Numbered from the stretch's first letter, positions 52,067 through 61,013 are shown. The stretch: 64,000 bases of DNA from Solirubrobacteraceae bacterium (GCA_023230855.1 JALNWQ010000006.1:1-64000), one strand, 5' to 3'. The notes: generated by a model not told the origin, from the sequence alone. Translations and numbers: made by a program.

Positions 52067-53613
52067 GCGGCCCCTCCCCCGCTCGTGGCGTCGGCGCCGC
52101 CGGCTCCGCCCTCCCCGGTGCGCCCGCTCCGCGGCGGCGTACCGTCGAACCCGATCGCCCGCTCCAGCGCGTGGGCGGCGTCGAGGATCCGCGGCTCGCC
52201 GAACGCGGGCCCGGAGAGCTGCAGGCCGACCGGCAGGCCGTCGTCCAGGCCGCACGGGATCGAGATCGCCGGCACCCCGGCGAGCGACTGCGGCAGCGTC
52301 ATGACGTCGGCGCGGTACATCGCCCACGGGTCGTCGGTGCGCTCGCCGAGGCCCCAGGCGACGGTCGGGCTCGTCGGGGTGGCGATGAGGTCGACCTGCT
52401 CGTGGGCGGTGGCGAAGTCCTCGACGACCTTCGTCCGGACCTGCTGCGCGCGGCCGTAGTACGCGTCGTAGTAGCCGGCCGACAGGGCGAACGTGCCGAG
52501 CATGATGCGGCGCCTGACCTCGGGGCCGAACCCGTCGTGGCGGGTGCGGGTGTAGAGCGACACGAGGTCGTCGGCGGCGGCGCGGTTGCCGTAGCGGACC
52601 CCGTCGAACCGGGCGAGGTTCGACGACGCCTCCGCCGGGGCGATGACGTAGTACGCGGCGAGCGCGTGGCGGGCGTGCGGCAGCGTGATCTCGACGATGC
52701 TCGCGCCGAGCTCCTCGGCGGTCCGCAGGGCCGCGTCGAACGACGCCCGCACCCCGGGGTCGATGCCCTCGCCGAGCAGGTCGGTCGGCACGCCGATGCG
52801 GAGCCCGTCGAGCCGGTCGGCGCTCGGCAGGCCGAGCGCGTCGCCCTGCCACCCGATCGACGTGGAGTCGCGCGGGTCGGCGGCTCCGGTCAGGTGGGCG
52901 AGGACGAGCGCGGCGTCGCGGACGTCGCGGGCCAGCACGCCGGCCTGGTCGAGCGACGACGCGAACGCGATCATCCCGAACCGGGAGACGCTGCCGTAGG
53001 TCGGCTTGAGCCCCACGACGCCGCAGAGGGCGGCGGGCTGACGGACCGATCCGCCGGTGTCGGTGCCGAGCGCGACCGGCGCCAGGCCGGCGGCGACCGC
53101 CGCGGCCGATCCGCCGGACGACCCGCCGGGCACGCGGGTGCGGTCCCACGGGTTGAGGACCGCCCCGAAAGCGGAGTTCTCGTTGGAGGAGCCCATGGCG
53201 AACTCGTCCTGGTTCGTCTTGCCCAGGACGGTCGCCCCGCCGGCCTGCAGGCGGGCGACGGCGGTGGCGGTGTGCGGCGGTCGGTAGCCGCGCAGCAGCT
53301 CCGAGCAGGACGCCGTCGGCACGCCGGTGACGCAGAAGAGGTCCTTCACCGCGACCGGCAGGCCGCGGACCGACAGCGCGTCGTCGGCGGGCACGTCGAA
53401 CGTCGGCTCCGGGCCGTCGACCGACCGGGCGCGCGCGCCGTCGGGCACGGCTGCCGCGGCGTCGTCGGGCCCGTCGGCGAGCCAGGTGAAGCTGTTCGTG
53501 TCGTCGGCGGCGGCGCGCTCGCGGTAGGCGGCGAAGAGCCCGGCGGCGTCGAGGTCGCCGGCACGCAGCGCGGCGACCTGGTCGACCGCGGACAGGGTGG
53601 TCGGATCGGTCAT
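52063..53613 (-). CDS. gatA: Asp/Glu-tRNA(Asn/Gln) amidotransferase subunit A
   Basis: Glutaminase subunit that supplies ammonia to GatB. The 516-residue amidase-signature protein has its Ser-cisSer-Lys triad at Lys90 (VAVKDLF), Ser165 (VPGGSSGGSAAAVAAG) and Ser189 (DTGGSVRQPAALCG), and GLKPTYGSVSRFG. Starts one base before the gatC stop ends its own frame (gap of 1 bp) and overlaps gatB by 4 bp. Confidence 0.97.
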   Translation of the reverse strand: MTDPTTLSAVDQVAALRAGDLDAAGLFAAYRERAAADDTNSFTWLADGPDDAAAAVPDGARARSVDGPEPTFDVPADDALSVRGLPVAVKDLFCVTGVPTASCSELLRGYRPPHTATAVARLQAGGATVLGKTNQDEFAMGSSNENSAFGAVLNPWDRTRVPGGSSGGSAAAVAAGLAPVALGTDTGGSVRQPAALCGVVGLKPTYGSVSRFGMIAFASSLDQAGVLARDVRDAALVLAHLTGAADPRDSTSIGWQGDALGLPSADRLDGLRIGVPTDLLGEGIDPGVRASFDAALRTAEELGASIVEITLPHARHALAAYYVIAPAEASSNLARFDGVRYGNRAAADDLVSLYTRTRHDGFGPEVRRRIMLGTFALSAGYYDAYYGRAQQVRTKVVEDFATAHEQVDLIATPTSPTVAWGLGERTDDPWAMYRADVMTLPQSLAGVPAISIPCGLDDGLPVGLQLSGPAFGEPRILDAAHALERAIGFDGTPPRSGRTGEGGAGGADATSGGGAA

Positions 53614-53614
53614 G

Positions 53615-53899
53615 TCAGGCCTGGGGGCTGGGGACGCGGAACCCGTCGTCGGACGCGTCGGGCGCCTGGTCGACCGCGGCGTCGCGGGTGAGCGAGACGT
53701 GTGGCTCGTCGGGGCGCAGGCCGCTGCGGGCGACGACGACGTCGGTGGTCGGGGCCACCCCGTCGAGGTCGAGCTCGGCGATGGTCTCGATGTGGCCGAG
53801 CACCGCCGACAGCTCCCGCGCCATCGGCTCGACCTCGTCGTCGTGGAGCTCCAGGCGGGAGAGTGCCGCGACGTGCCGGACGGTGTCGCGATCGATCAT
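53615..53899 (-). CDS. gatC: Asp/Glu-tRNA(Asn/Gln) amidotransferase subunit C
   Basis: Small subunit that stabilises GatA/GatB. The 94-residue protein has the typical IDRDTVRHVAALSRLEL, ELSAVLGHIETIAELD and the C-terminal DAAVDQAPDASDDGFRVPSP. First gene of gatC-gatA-gatB-glycosyltransferase. TAGCAT (53910-53915) is 10 bases before the ATG. Confidence 0.96.
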   Translation of the reverse strand: MIDRDTVRHVAALSRLELHDDEVEPMARELSAVLGHIETIAELDLDGVAPTTDVVVARSGLRPDEPHVSLTRDAAVDQAPDASDDGFRVPSPQA

Positions 53900-53912
53900 G
53901 CGGCGGCCGATG

Positions 53913-54539
53913 CTAGTCGGATCCGCCACCCGTGGTCGGCTCCGGGCGCACGGCGGGGCGCGGCCGCTCCGGGCGGGCGCGCGGCGGCCGTCGTGCGTCG
54001 CGGGCCACGAGGACCATGGCGACGACGGTGAGCGCCAGGCCGACGATGCCGATCCACGCACCGGCGGCGACGCCCAGGTCGAGGTCCTCGACCCGCTGGG
54101 CCGGCTCGACGAGGATCGTCGCGTCGCTCGTCGGCCGCACCGCGAGCACCCGCACGACGGTCGTGACGAGCGCGATCCCGGCGAGGACGGTCGCCCCGGC
54201 GAGGTAGCGCGGGTCGATCCGGCGACCGGAGCCGCGCATCGCGGCGAGCACGGCGAGCAGGACCCCCCACGCGGCGACGACGACGAGCCCGAACCACGGC
54301 TGGCCGAGCGCGGTGATCGACAGCGACGTGCCGGGCACCGGGGTGCTGTCCTCCAGGCCACGGGCCTGGGTGAGGATCGCGCAGGTCTCGGCGGTCAGCG
54401 GGCTCTGGTCGGAGCGCACCGCCGCCTGGCAGACGTCGACCCGGTCGAGGGTGAACCAGTCGGGAAAGGCCGACACGACGAGCAGGAGCAGGCCCGCCAG
54501 GGCCATGAGCCCGCCGATCCGCGGTGGTCCGATGCGCAC
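53913..54539 (-). CDS. Four-helix membrane protein of unknown function
   Basis: A 208-residue protein with four membrane helices: GLMALAGLLLLVVSAFPDWF, FGLVVVAAWGVLLAVLAAM, YLAGATVLAGIALVTTVVRVL and AAGAWIGIVGLALTVVAMVLV. The loop after helix 1 carries two Cys. The Arg/Pro-rich tail (185-208) is cytoplasmic. The WF motif at the end of helix 1 is common in actinobacterial four-TM proteins of unknown role. It lies between folD and gatC on the same strand. Confidence 0.75.
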   Translation of the reverse strand: MRIGPPRIGGLMALAGLLLLVVSAFPDWFTLDRVDVCQAAVRSDQSPLTAETCAILTQARGLEDSTPVPGTSLSITALGQPWFGLVVVAAWGVLLAVLAAMRGSGRRIDPRYLAGATVLAGIALVTTVVRVLAVRPTSDATILVEPAQRVEDLDLGVAAGAWIGIVGLALTVVAMVLVARDARRPPRARPERPRPAVRPEPTTGGGSD

Positions 54540-54567
54540 GTGCTCTCCCTCTCCCCCGGCCGGTCGC

Positions 54568-55452
54568 TCAGGCGCCGGGCCCGGCCTGCATCCGAGCGGC
54601 CCGGACGGTGTTCGCCAGCAACTCGGCGATCGTCATCGGCCCGACGCCGCCGGGCACCGGGGTGATCGCCCCGGCCACCTCGACGGCGGCGTCGAAGTCG
54701 ACGTCACCGACGAGCGTCGACCCGCTCGCGGTCGTCTCGCCCTCGGGCAGGCGGTTGATGCCGACGTCGATGACCGTCGCGCCGGGCTTGACCCAGTCGG
54801 CGCCGACCATCCGCGGCCGGCCGACGGCGGCGACGAGCACGTCGGCGCGGCGGGCGACGGCGGCCAGGTCGCGGGTGCGCGAGTGGGCGATCGTCACGGT
54901 GGCGTTGCGCTGCAGCAGCAGCTGCGCCATCGGCTTGCCGAAGAGGTTGGAGCGGCCGATGACGACCGCCTCGGCGCCCTCGAGGGCCGTGCCGGCCTCG
55001 TCGAGCAGGCGGATGACCCCGGCGGGGGTGCAGGGCCGCAGGCCGGGCAGCCCGAGGGCGAGCCGTCCGGCGGACGCGACGGTCAGCCCGTCGACGTCCT
55101 TCTCGGCCGCGATCCGGTTGGTGATCTCGACCCCGTCGAGGTGGTCGGGCACGGGCAGCTGGCAGAGGATGCCGCTGACGTCGGGGTCGTCGTTGAGCCG
55201 GTCGACGAGGTCGAGGACCTCCTCGCGCGGGGCGTCGGCGGCCAGGCGGTGATCGAACCCGCGGATGCCGACCTCGGCGCAGGCGCGCTGCTTGCCGCCG
55301 ACGTACACGGCGCTCGCAGCGTCCTCGCCGACGAGGATCGTCGCGAGCCCGGGCGGGCGGCCGTGGTCGGCGACGAACGCGGCGACGTCCGCGGCGACCT
55401 CGCCCCGGACGCGGGCCGCGATCTGCTTGCCGTCGATGAGCGTGGCGGTCAC
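54568..55452 (-). CDS. folD: Methylenetetrahydrofolate dehydrogenase/cyclohydrolase
   Basis: Bifunctional one-carbon enzyme. The 294-residue protein shows LATILVGEDAASAVYVGGKQ with the catalytic Lys, GILCQLPVPDHLDG, KDVDGLT, PCTPAGVIRLL, AVVIGRSNLFGKPMAQLL and PVPGGVGPMTIAELLANTV. GTG start with TAGCCT (55461-55466) 8 bases upstream, so probably leaderless. No ZTP riboswitch is seen here, unlike upstream of serC. Confidence 0.97.
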   Translation of the reverse strand: MTATLIDGKQIAARVRGEVAADVAAFVADHGRPPGLATILVGEDAASAVYVGGKQRACAEVGIRGFDHRLAADAPREEVLDLVDRLNDDPDVSGILCQLPVPDHLDGVEITNRIAAEKDVDGLTVASAGRLALGLPGLRPCTPAGVIRLLDEAGTALEGAEAVVIGRSNLFGKPMAQLLLQRNATVTIAHSRTRDLAAVARRADVLVAAVGRPRMVGADWVKPGATVIDVGINRLPEGETTASGSTLVGDVDFDAAVEVAGAITPVPGGVGPMTIAELLANTVRAARMQAGPGA

Positions 55453-55479
55453 AGGCGGGCAGGCTAGTGCCTGCGCCGG

Positions 55480-57837
55480 TCAGTCGACGGGCTCGAGCCG
55501 CGCGAACCCGGCGATGAGGCGGCGCTCGCCGTGGTCGTCGAACCGCAGGACGAGCACGTCGTCCTCGCGCCGCACGAGGACGCCCTCGCCGAACTTGCGG
55601 TGGCGGACCCGGGCCCCGGGCGCGATGTCCGGTCCCGTGGGCGTGCCGCCACCGGCGCCGGCCAGGTCGCTGCCGCGGCGCAGGCCGAGCGCGGAGATCG
55701 ACCGTCCGCCGCGGTCGGCCCGTCCGGCGGGCCGACCGATCCGTCCGACCGATCCGGGGCCGGGCCGCTCGCGCAGCGTCGGGATAGGGGCGTGCGCGGA
55801 CGTCGCCTCGGACGACAGGTCGTCGAGGACGTCGGCGGGCAGCTCGCGGAGGAACCGGCTGGGCATCTGCGGTTGTGGCGGCCCGTACAGCGCCCGTCGC
55901 CGCGACCACGTGAGCGCGAGGTGCCGTCGGGCGCGGGTGACCCCGACGTAGGCCAGGCGTCGCTCCTCGTCGAGCTCGCCGGCGTCGATCGCGCGGGAGT
56001 GCGGGAAGACGCCGTCCTCGCAGCCGACGAGGAACACCGCGTCGTACTCCAGCCCCTTGGCGTTGTGGAGGGTCATGAGCGTCACCTGCCCGTCGGGGGC
56101 GTCGCTGCGCCGGTCGCTGTCGCTGACGAGCGCGACCTGCTGGAGGAACCGGTCGAGCGGCCCGGTCCCGTCGGCGTCGACGTCGCCGCCGTCCTCGTCG
56201 TCGAACTCCTCGGCGTAGGCGACGAGCTGCTCCAGGTTCTCCAGCCGCCCCTCGTCCTGCGGGTCGACCGACGCCTGCAGCTCGTCGCGGTAGCCGCTGT
56301 GGCGCAGCACGTCGGAGAGCAGGTCGGCGACCGTCGGGTCGGTGTCCAGCGACTCACGCATCGCGGCGACCTGCTCCGCGAACCCGCCCACCGCCCGGAT
56401 CGCGGCCGTCCGCAGCCCGGCGGCGGCCGGGTCGGCGATCGCCTCCAGCGGCGTGGCGCCGGTCGCGTCGGCGTGCGCGAGCAGCCGTCCGACGGTGGTG
56501 TCGCCGATCCCGCGGCGCGGCCGGTTGACGATCCGGGCGAAGGCGACGGTGTCGGCCGGGTTGTGGAGCCACTGGACGTAGGCCATCGCGTCCTTGACCT
56601 CGGCGCGGTCGAAGAACCGCACCCCGCCGATCACCCGGTAGTCGAGCTCGGCCTGGGTCAGCGCGGTCTCGATCGCGCGCGACAGCGCGTTGGTGCGGTA
56701 CAGCACCGCGATCTCGCCGAGCGGCACGCCACCGCCGGCGAGTCGCTCGATCTCCGACACGACCCAGCGGGCCTCCGTGTGGTCGTCGGGCAGCGCCCGG
56801 ATCCGCACCTCGTCGCCGGCGCCGGCGTCGCTCCACAGGGTCTTGGGGCGCTGCTCGACGTTGTGGGCGATGAGCCCGTTGGCGGCGGTGAGGATGTTCT
56901 GCGTGGAGCGGTAGTTCTGCTCCAGCCGGATGACCTCGGCGTCGGGGAAGTCGTCCTCGAAGTCGAGGATGTTGCGGATGTCGGCCGAGCGGAACCCGTA
57001 GATCGACTGGGCGTCGTCGCCGACGACCATGAGGTTGCGGTGGCCGGGCTCCTCCCCCGCGAGCGGCCCGACGTCGTCGCCGGTCCCGTCGTGGGTGGGG
57101 TCGTCCATGCACAGCAGCTGCAGCAGCCGGTACTGGGCGGGGTTGGTGTCCTGGTACTCGTCGACGAGGACGTGGCGGAACGTCGAGCGGTAGCGGCGGC
57201 GGACCTCGGGGAACCGCTCGAGCAGGTCGACGACGCGGCCGAGCAGGTCGTCGAAGTCCATGGCGTTGTTGCGCACCAGCGCGTCCTGGTAGGCGCGGTA
57301 GGCGGCGACGACGGTCTGGTCGTACGGTCCGTGGGCGAGCCGCGCGGCGTCGTCGACCGACCGCAACCGGTTCTTGTGGTCGGAGATCCGGTTGTGGACG
57401 GCGTTGGGGGTGTAGCGCTTGGTGTCGGCGTCGATGTCGCCGAGGCAGCGCTTGAGCAACCGGCGGGCGTCGTCGGCGTCGTAGATCGTGAACTGGCGGC
57501 TGTAGCCCAGCCGCTCGGCCTCCACCCGCAGGATCCGCACGCACGCGCTGTGGAACGTCGACACCCACAGCCCGCGGACCGAGCGGCCGAGCAGCCCGGC
57601 GACGCGGTCGCGCAGCTCGGCGGCGGCCTTGTTCGTGAACGTCACCGCGAGGATCTCGCCCAGGCCGGCCTGCCCGGTCCGCACGAGCCATGCGACGCGG
57701 TGCGTGAGCACCCGGGTCTTGCCCGACCCGGCCCCGGCGAGGACGAGCAGCGGACCGCCGCCGTGGACGACCGCCTGTCGCTGGGGCTCGTTCAGGCCCT
57801 CGAGGAGCTCTTCGGCGTAGGCGTCGACGGGGGCCAC
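55480..57837 (-). CDS. UvrD/PcrA-family ATP-dependent DNA helicase
   Basis: A 785-residue superfamily 1A 3'-5' helicase for repair and replication-fork clearance. Walker A AGAGSGKT (34-41), TFTNKAAAELRDRV, STFHSACVRILR, Walker B VLVDEYQDTNPAQY, GDDAQSIYGFRSADI, RLEQNYRSTQNIL, VTLMTLHNAKGLEYDAVFLVG and YVGVTRARRHLALTWS. The last 60 residues form a Tudor-like C-terminus (GARVRHRKFGEGVLVRREDD), as in PcrA. GTG start with TATCCT (57844-57849) 6 bases upstream. PcrA-type is favoured over UvrD1/Rep, not proven. Confidence 0.95.
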   Translation of the reverse strand: MAPVDAYAEELLEGLNEPQRQAVVHGGGPLLVLAGAGSGKTRVLTHRVAWLVRTGQAGLGEILAVTFTNKAAAELRDRVAGLLGRSVRGLWVSTFHSACVRILRVEAERLGYSRQFTIYDADDARRLLKRCLGDIDADTKRYTPNAVHNRISDHKNRLRSVDDAARLAHGPYDQTVVAAYRAYQDALVRNNAMDFDDLLGRVVDLLERFPEVRRRYRSTFRHVLVDEYQDTNPAQYRLLQLLCMDDPTHDGTGDDVGPLAGEEPGHRNLMVVGDDAQSIYGFRSADIRNILDFEDDFPDAEVIRLEQNYRSTQNILTAANGLIAHNVEQRPKTLWSDAGAGDEVRIRALPDDHTEARWVVSEIERLAGGGVPLGEIAVLYRTNALSRAIETALTQAELDYRVIGGVRFFDRAEVKDAMAYVQWLHNPADTVAFARIVNRPRRGIGDTTVGRLLAHADATGATPLEAIADPAAAGLRTAAIRAVGGFAEQVAAMRESLDTDPTVADLLSDVLRHSGYRDELQASVDPQDEGRLENLEQLVAYAEEFDDEDGGDVDADGTGPLDRFLQQVALVSDSDRRSDAPDGQVTLMTLHNAKGLEYDAVFLVGCEDGVFPHSRAIDAGELDEERRLAYVGVTRARRHLALTWSRRRALYGPPQPQMPSRFLRELPADVLDDLSSEATSAHAPIPTLRERPGPGSVGRIGRPAGRADRGGRSISALGLRRGSDLAGAGGGTPTGPDIAPGARVRHRKFGEGVLVRREDDVLVLRFDDHGERRLIAGFARLEPVD

Positions 57838-57927
57838 CCTTCGAGGATAGGCCCGAGCGCGGCGGGGCCGCCCGGCGGGGACCGACGCCCACCCGGCGGA
57901 CGCGCCCTGCGGGTAGCGTCCCCCACG

Positions 57928-58806
57928 ATGGCGCTGCCCGACGACGTCCGTGCCCATGCCGCCGCGGTCGCCGCCGGGGCGCGGCGGGTGCGGATCGACG
58001 ACGCCGCGCTCGAGCGGCTCGACGTCACCGAGGCGCGCGAGGATCCGGAGCCCGATCCCCGGCACCTGCGGACCGACGACCGCGAGGCGCTCGCCGCCTA
58101 CGTCCTGACGCTCAACGCGATCAACTTCGGATCGGGTTGGTTCCCGACGTTGCGCAAGCGCCCGGAGTCCAGCGGCTACTGGACCGTCGCGTGGGCGCTC
58201 ACCGACCGGTTCCACGCCCAGGGGCCGTGGGCGCCCGACGAGCTGCGGCGGATCACCGGCCGCGAGATCGCCGCCGTGCTCGGCCAGCCGGTCGGGCACC
58301 CGCTCATGGCGCTGTACGCCGAGGCGCTGCGGGCGCTCGGACGGTGGCTCGGCGACCGGACCCCGCTGGCCGTCGTCGACGCCGCCGACGGGTCGGCGGT
58401 GCGGCTCGCCGAGGGGGTCGCCGCCGGCATGCCGTTCTACCGCGACCGCGGCCTGTACAAGCGGGCGCAGATCCTCGGGGCGGACGTCGCCGCGTTCGGC
58501 CTGGCCGCGATGCGCGACCTGGACCGGCTGACGATGTTCGCCGACAACCTCGTCCCCCACGTGCTGCGCGGCGCCGGGGCGCTCGTCTACGACGACGACC
58601 TGGCCACCACGATCGACGCCGGGCGCCTGCTGCCGCTCGACCGGACCGAGCACGAGATCCGTTGCTGCGCGCTGCACGCCGTCGAGCGGATCGCCGACCG
58701 CACCGGGATCCCTCCCCACCGGCTGGACTCGTGGCTCTGGAGGCTGGGCCAGCGCCCCGAGATCAAGGCGCGGCCGCGGCACCGTTGCCGGACCGTCTTC
58801 TACTGA
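57928..58806 (+). CDS. Queuosine 5'-phosphate N-glycosylase/hydrolase family protein (DUF2419/QNG1)
   Basis: A 292-residue protein of the Q-salvage family, which frees queuine from queuosine nucleotides. Family blocks are visible: LTLNAINFGSGWFPTL, MPFYRDRGLYKRAQILGADV, LTMFADNLVPHVLRGAG, RTEHEIRCCALHAVERI and a C-terminal LDSWLWRLGQRPEIK. Such proteins occur in eukaryotes and scattered bacteria, so presence here suggests queuine scavenging. ATG at 57928 with TAGCGT (57914-57919) 8 bases upstream. Single gene between convergent/divergent neighbours; no tgt is nearby. Confidence 0.85.
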   Translation: MALPDDVRAHAAAVAAGARRVRIDDAALERLDVTEAREDPEPDPRHLRTDDREALAAYVLTLNAINFGSGWFPTLRKRPESSGYWTVAWALTDRFHAQGPWAPDELRRITGREIAAVLGQPVGHPLMALYAEALRALGRWLGDRTPLAVVDAADGSAVRLAEGVAAGMPFYRDRGLYKRAQILGADVAAFGLAAMRDLDRLTMFADNLVPHVLRGAGALVYDDDLATTIDAGRLLPLDRTEHEIRCCALHAVERIADRTGIPPHRLDSWLWRLGQRPEIKARPRHRCRTVFY

Positions 58807-58812
58807 GCCGGG

Positions 58813-59574
58813 TCAGCCGCCGGCGGGACTGCGGCCGTGCTTGGGCCGCAGCAGGTGGACCTGGGCGCCGTCCTCGGTGCCGGTCGCGGCGGGCGGGGCC
58901 GGCTCGCCCCCGAGCGCCCGCACCTGCGCCTCGAGCGCCAGCACGCGTCGGTTGAGCGTCTGCACCGCGTCGGCGATCGGATCCGGCAGGTGGATCCAGT
59001 CGGCGTCCGGCCCGCTGACGCGACGACCGTCGATCCGCACCGGGTGGCCGGGGTTGCCGACGACGGTGGTGCGGTCCGGCACGTCGGTGATGACGACGCT
59101 GTTGGCGCCGATCTTCGCGTCGTCGCCGACGGTGATCGGGCCCAGGAGCTTGGCGCCCGACCCGACGGTCACCCGGTCCCCCACCGACGGATGACGCTTG
59201 CCGATCTGGAACCCGGTGCCGCCCAGGGTCACGCCCTGGTACAGCGTGACGTCGTCGCCGATCGTCGCCGTCTCGCCGATGACGACCCCCGACCCGTGGT
59301 CGATGAACAATCCGCGACCGATCCGGGCCGCCGGGTGGATCTCGACGCCGGTCGCGGTACGCGACAGGTGCGCGATCGCGCGCGGCGCCAACGGCACCCC
59401 ACGACGGTGCAGGGCGTGGCTCACGCGGTGCGCCAGCAGCGCCTGCACCCCGGGCCACGTGAGCAGGATCTCGGCGGTGCCGACGCCGACCGCCGCCGGG
59501 TCGCGCTCGCGTGCGGCACGGACGTCGCAACGCAGCTCCGCGGCCACCCGCCGGATCGTCCCCAGACCGAGCAT
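58813..59574 (-). CDS. cysE: Serine O-acetyltransferase
   Basis: Makes O-acetylserine for cysteine synthesis. The 253-residue left-handed beta-helix protein has an N-terminal helical part (LTWPGVQALLAHRVSHALHR), then hexapeptide repeats (IHPAARIGRGLFIDHGSGVVIGET) with catalytic His/Asp in DHGSG, LYQGVTLGGTG, KRHPSVGDRVTVGSGAKLLGP and NSVVITDVP. An extra C-terminal segment (about 200-253) includes a coiled-coil-like helix. 50 bp after cysK, same strand, with its own TACCCT (59584-59589). Confidence 0.95.
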   Translation of the reverse strand: MLGLGTIRRVAAELRCDVRAARERDPAAVGVGTAEILLTWPGVQALLAHRVSHALHRRGVPLAPRAIAHLSRTATGVEIHPAARIGRGLFIDHGSGVVIGETATIGDDVTLYQGVTLGGTGFQIGKRHPSVGDRVTVGSGAKLLGPITVGDDAKIGANSVVITDVPDRTTVVGNPGHPVRIDGRRVSGPDADWIHLPDPIADAVQTLNRRVLALEAQVRALGGEPAPPAATGTEDGAQVHLLRPKHGRSPAGG

Positions 59575-59624
59575 CGAGCCCCAAGGGTACCTGCCGCGCC
59601 GCCCGGCCACGCGAGGACGGGAGG

Positions 59625-60554
59625 TCAGCGCGGCTGGAAGAACGGGACGGCCGCGTAGCGCTCGCCACCGTCGGGCAGGATCACCGCGATCCGCTTGCCC
59701 CGCGACTCCTCGCGCGCCGCGACCTGCAGCGCCGCGTGCAGCGCCGCGCCCGACGACAGGCCGCCGAGCACGCCGCACCGTCGCGCGGTGCTCCACGCGG
59801 CCTCGATCGCGTCGTCGTCCGTCACGGGGATGACCTCGTCGACGACCCGACGGTCGAGGACCGGCGGGACGAACCCGGCGCCGATCCCCTGGATGCGGTG
59901 CGGGCCGGCGGGCTCGCCCGACAGCACCGCCGACGACGCCGGCTCCACGCCGACGACGAGCGTCTTCTCGTCGACGGCCTTCAACGCCCGACCGACCCCG
60001 GTGATCGTGCCGCCCGTGCCGATGCCGGCGACGAGCACGTCGATCCGCTGGTCGAGCTGCTCGAGCAGCTCGGGACCGGTCGTCCTGCGGTGCGCCGCCG
60101 GGTTGGCCGGGTTGACGAACTGGTCGGGCATCCAGACGTCGTCGCCGGACGCCAGCTGACGGGCCGCCTCGACCGCCTCGGTCATCCCGCCGAGCGACTC
60201 GACGACCTCGACCCGCGCGCCGAACAGTCGCAGCAACGTCTCGCGCTCGCGGGTCATCCCCTGCGGCAGGGTGATGACGAGCTCGTAGCCGCGGGCGGCG
60301 GCGACGAACGCCAGGCCGATGCCGGTGTTGCCGCTCGTCGCCTCGACGATCGTCGTGCGACCGGGGGCGATCCGGCCCTCCTTCTCGGCCGCCAGGACCA
60401 TCGCCAGCGCGATCCGGTCCTTGATCGACCCGCCCGGGTTGGCCCACTCGAGCTTGCCGTACAGCTCGACGCGCTGCCCGTCGGGCTCGATCCGGTCCAG
60501 ACGGACGACGGGGGTGCGGCCGACGAGGCCGTTGATGTCGGTGACGTCGGGCAC
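59625..60554 (-). CDS. cysK: Cysteine synthase (O-acetylserine sulfhydrylase)
   Basis: PLP enzyme joining sulfide to O-acetylserine. The 309-residue protein has LEWANPGGSIKDRIA with PLP Lys45, EATSGNTGIGLAFVAAARGY, GIGTGGTITGVGR and GLSSGAALHAAL. GTG start 2 bp after the rrf2 stop. CysK and CysE form a complex in many bacteria, and their adjacency here fits. CysM-like specificity is not excluded. Confidence 0.93.
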   Translation of the reverse strand: MPDVTDINGLVGRTPVVRLDRIEPDGQRVELYGKLEWANPGGSIKDRIALAMVLAAEKEGRIAPGRTTIVEATSGNTGIGLAFVAAARGYELVITLPQGMTRERETLLRLFGARVEVVESLGGMTEAVEAARQLASGDDVWMPDQFVNPANPAAHRRTTGPELLEQLDQRIDVLVAGIGTGGTITGVGRALKAVDEKTLVVGVEPASSAVLSGEPAGPHRIQGIGAGFVPPVLDRRVVDEVIPVTDDDAIEAAWSTARRCGVLGGLSSGAALHAALQVAAREESRGKRIAVILPDGGERYAAVPFFQPR

Positions 60555-60556
60555 GG

Positions 60557-60952
60557 TCAGATCCAGTACATCGTCTGGCCCTGCTCCCGGGCCTCGCGGT
60601 CGATGAGGTCCTGCACGCTCGTCGACGCCAGGACCTCGCGCGCGGCCTCGGCGACGTCGGCGAAGATCCCGACGGAGTCCTGGCCGAGCGGGCCGTCGAG
60701 CATCTCGACGATCTCGAGGATCGTGATCTCGCGCGGGTCGCGGGTGAGGAGGTAGCCGCCGTGGACGCCCCGCTGGGAGCGCAGCAGCCCGGCCCGGCGC
60801 AGCGTCGCGAAGAGCTGCTCGAGGAACTGGCCGGGGATGTCGCGCCGGCGTGCGAGCTCGGCCACCGGGACCGGCGTGGTCGTCCCTCCCGCCCGACCGA
60901 GCTCGGTCAGGGCCTGCACGGCGTAGGGGGACTTGGCGGTGATGGAGAGCAT
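60557..60952 (-). CDS. Rrf2-family regulator, CymR-like
   Basis: A 131-residue winged-helix regulator: SPYAVQALTELGRAGGTTTP, ELARRRDIPGQFLEQLFATLRRAGLLRSQRGVHGGYLL is the DNA-binding part, and the rest forms the dimer helix. It has no cysteine, so it cannot hold an Fe-S cluster as IscR does; this fits CymR, which senses cysteine status through CysK. It is the first gene of rrf2-cysK-cysE, with a candidate operator at 60975-60993. Confidence 0.88.
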   Translation of the reverse strand: MLSITAKSPYAVQALTELGRAGGTTTPVPVAELARRRDIPGQFLEQLFATLRRAGLLRSQRGVHGGYLLTRDPREITILEIVEMLDGPLGQDSVGIFADVAEAAREVLASTSVQDLIDREAREQGQTMYWI

Positions 60953-60974
60953 CGGTCCTCGGGCGCGACGACGA

Positions 60975-60993
60975 CCGTCCGAACGCCGGACGG
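60975..60993 (-). promoter_or_regulatory. Candidate operator of the rrf2-cysK-cysE operon
   Basis: Inverted repeat CCGTCCG-AACGC-CGGACGG (7-bp arms, 5-base spacer) lies 22 bp upstream of the rrf2 ATG and next to a back-to-back -10-like TAGCCT (60999-61004) of the vanZ-like gene. A likely binding site for the Rrf2 protein. Confidence 0.5.
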
Positions 60994-61013
60994 CCACGTA
61001 GCCTGGCGATCCT

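Noticed and set aside
55531..58806. Very long plus-strand frame antisense to the UvrD/PcrA helicase
   Set aside because: Only its last part, from 57928, is a real gene (queuosine salvage); the upstream part mirrors the helicase gene.
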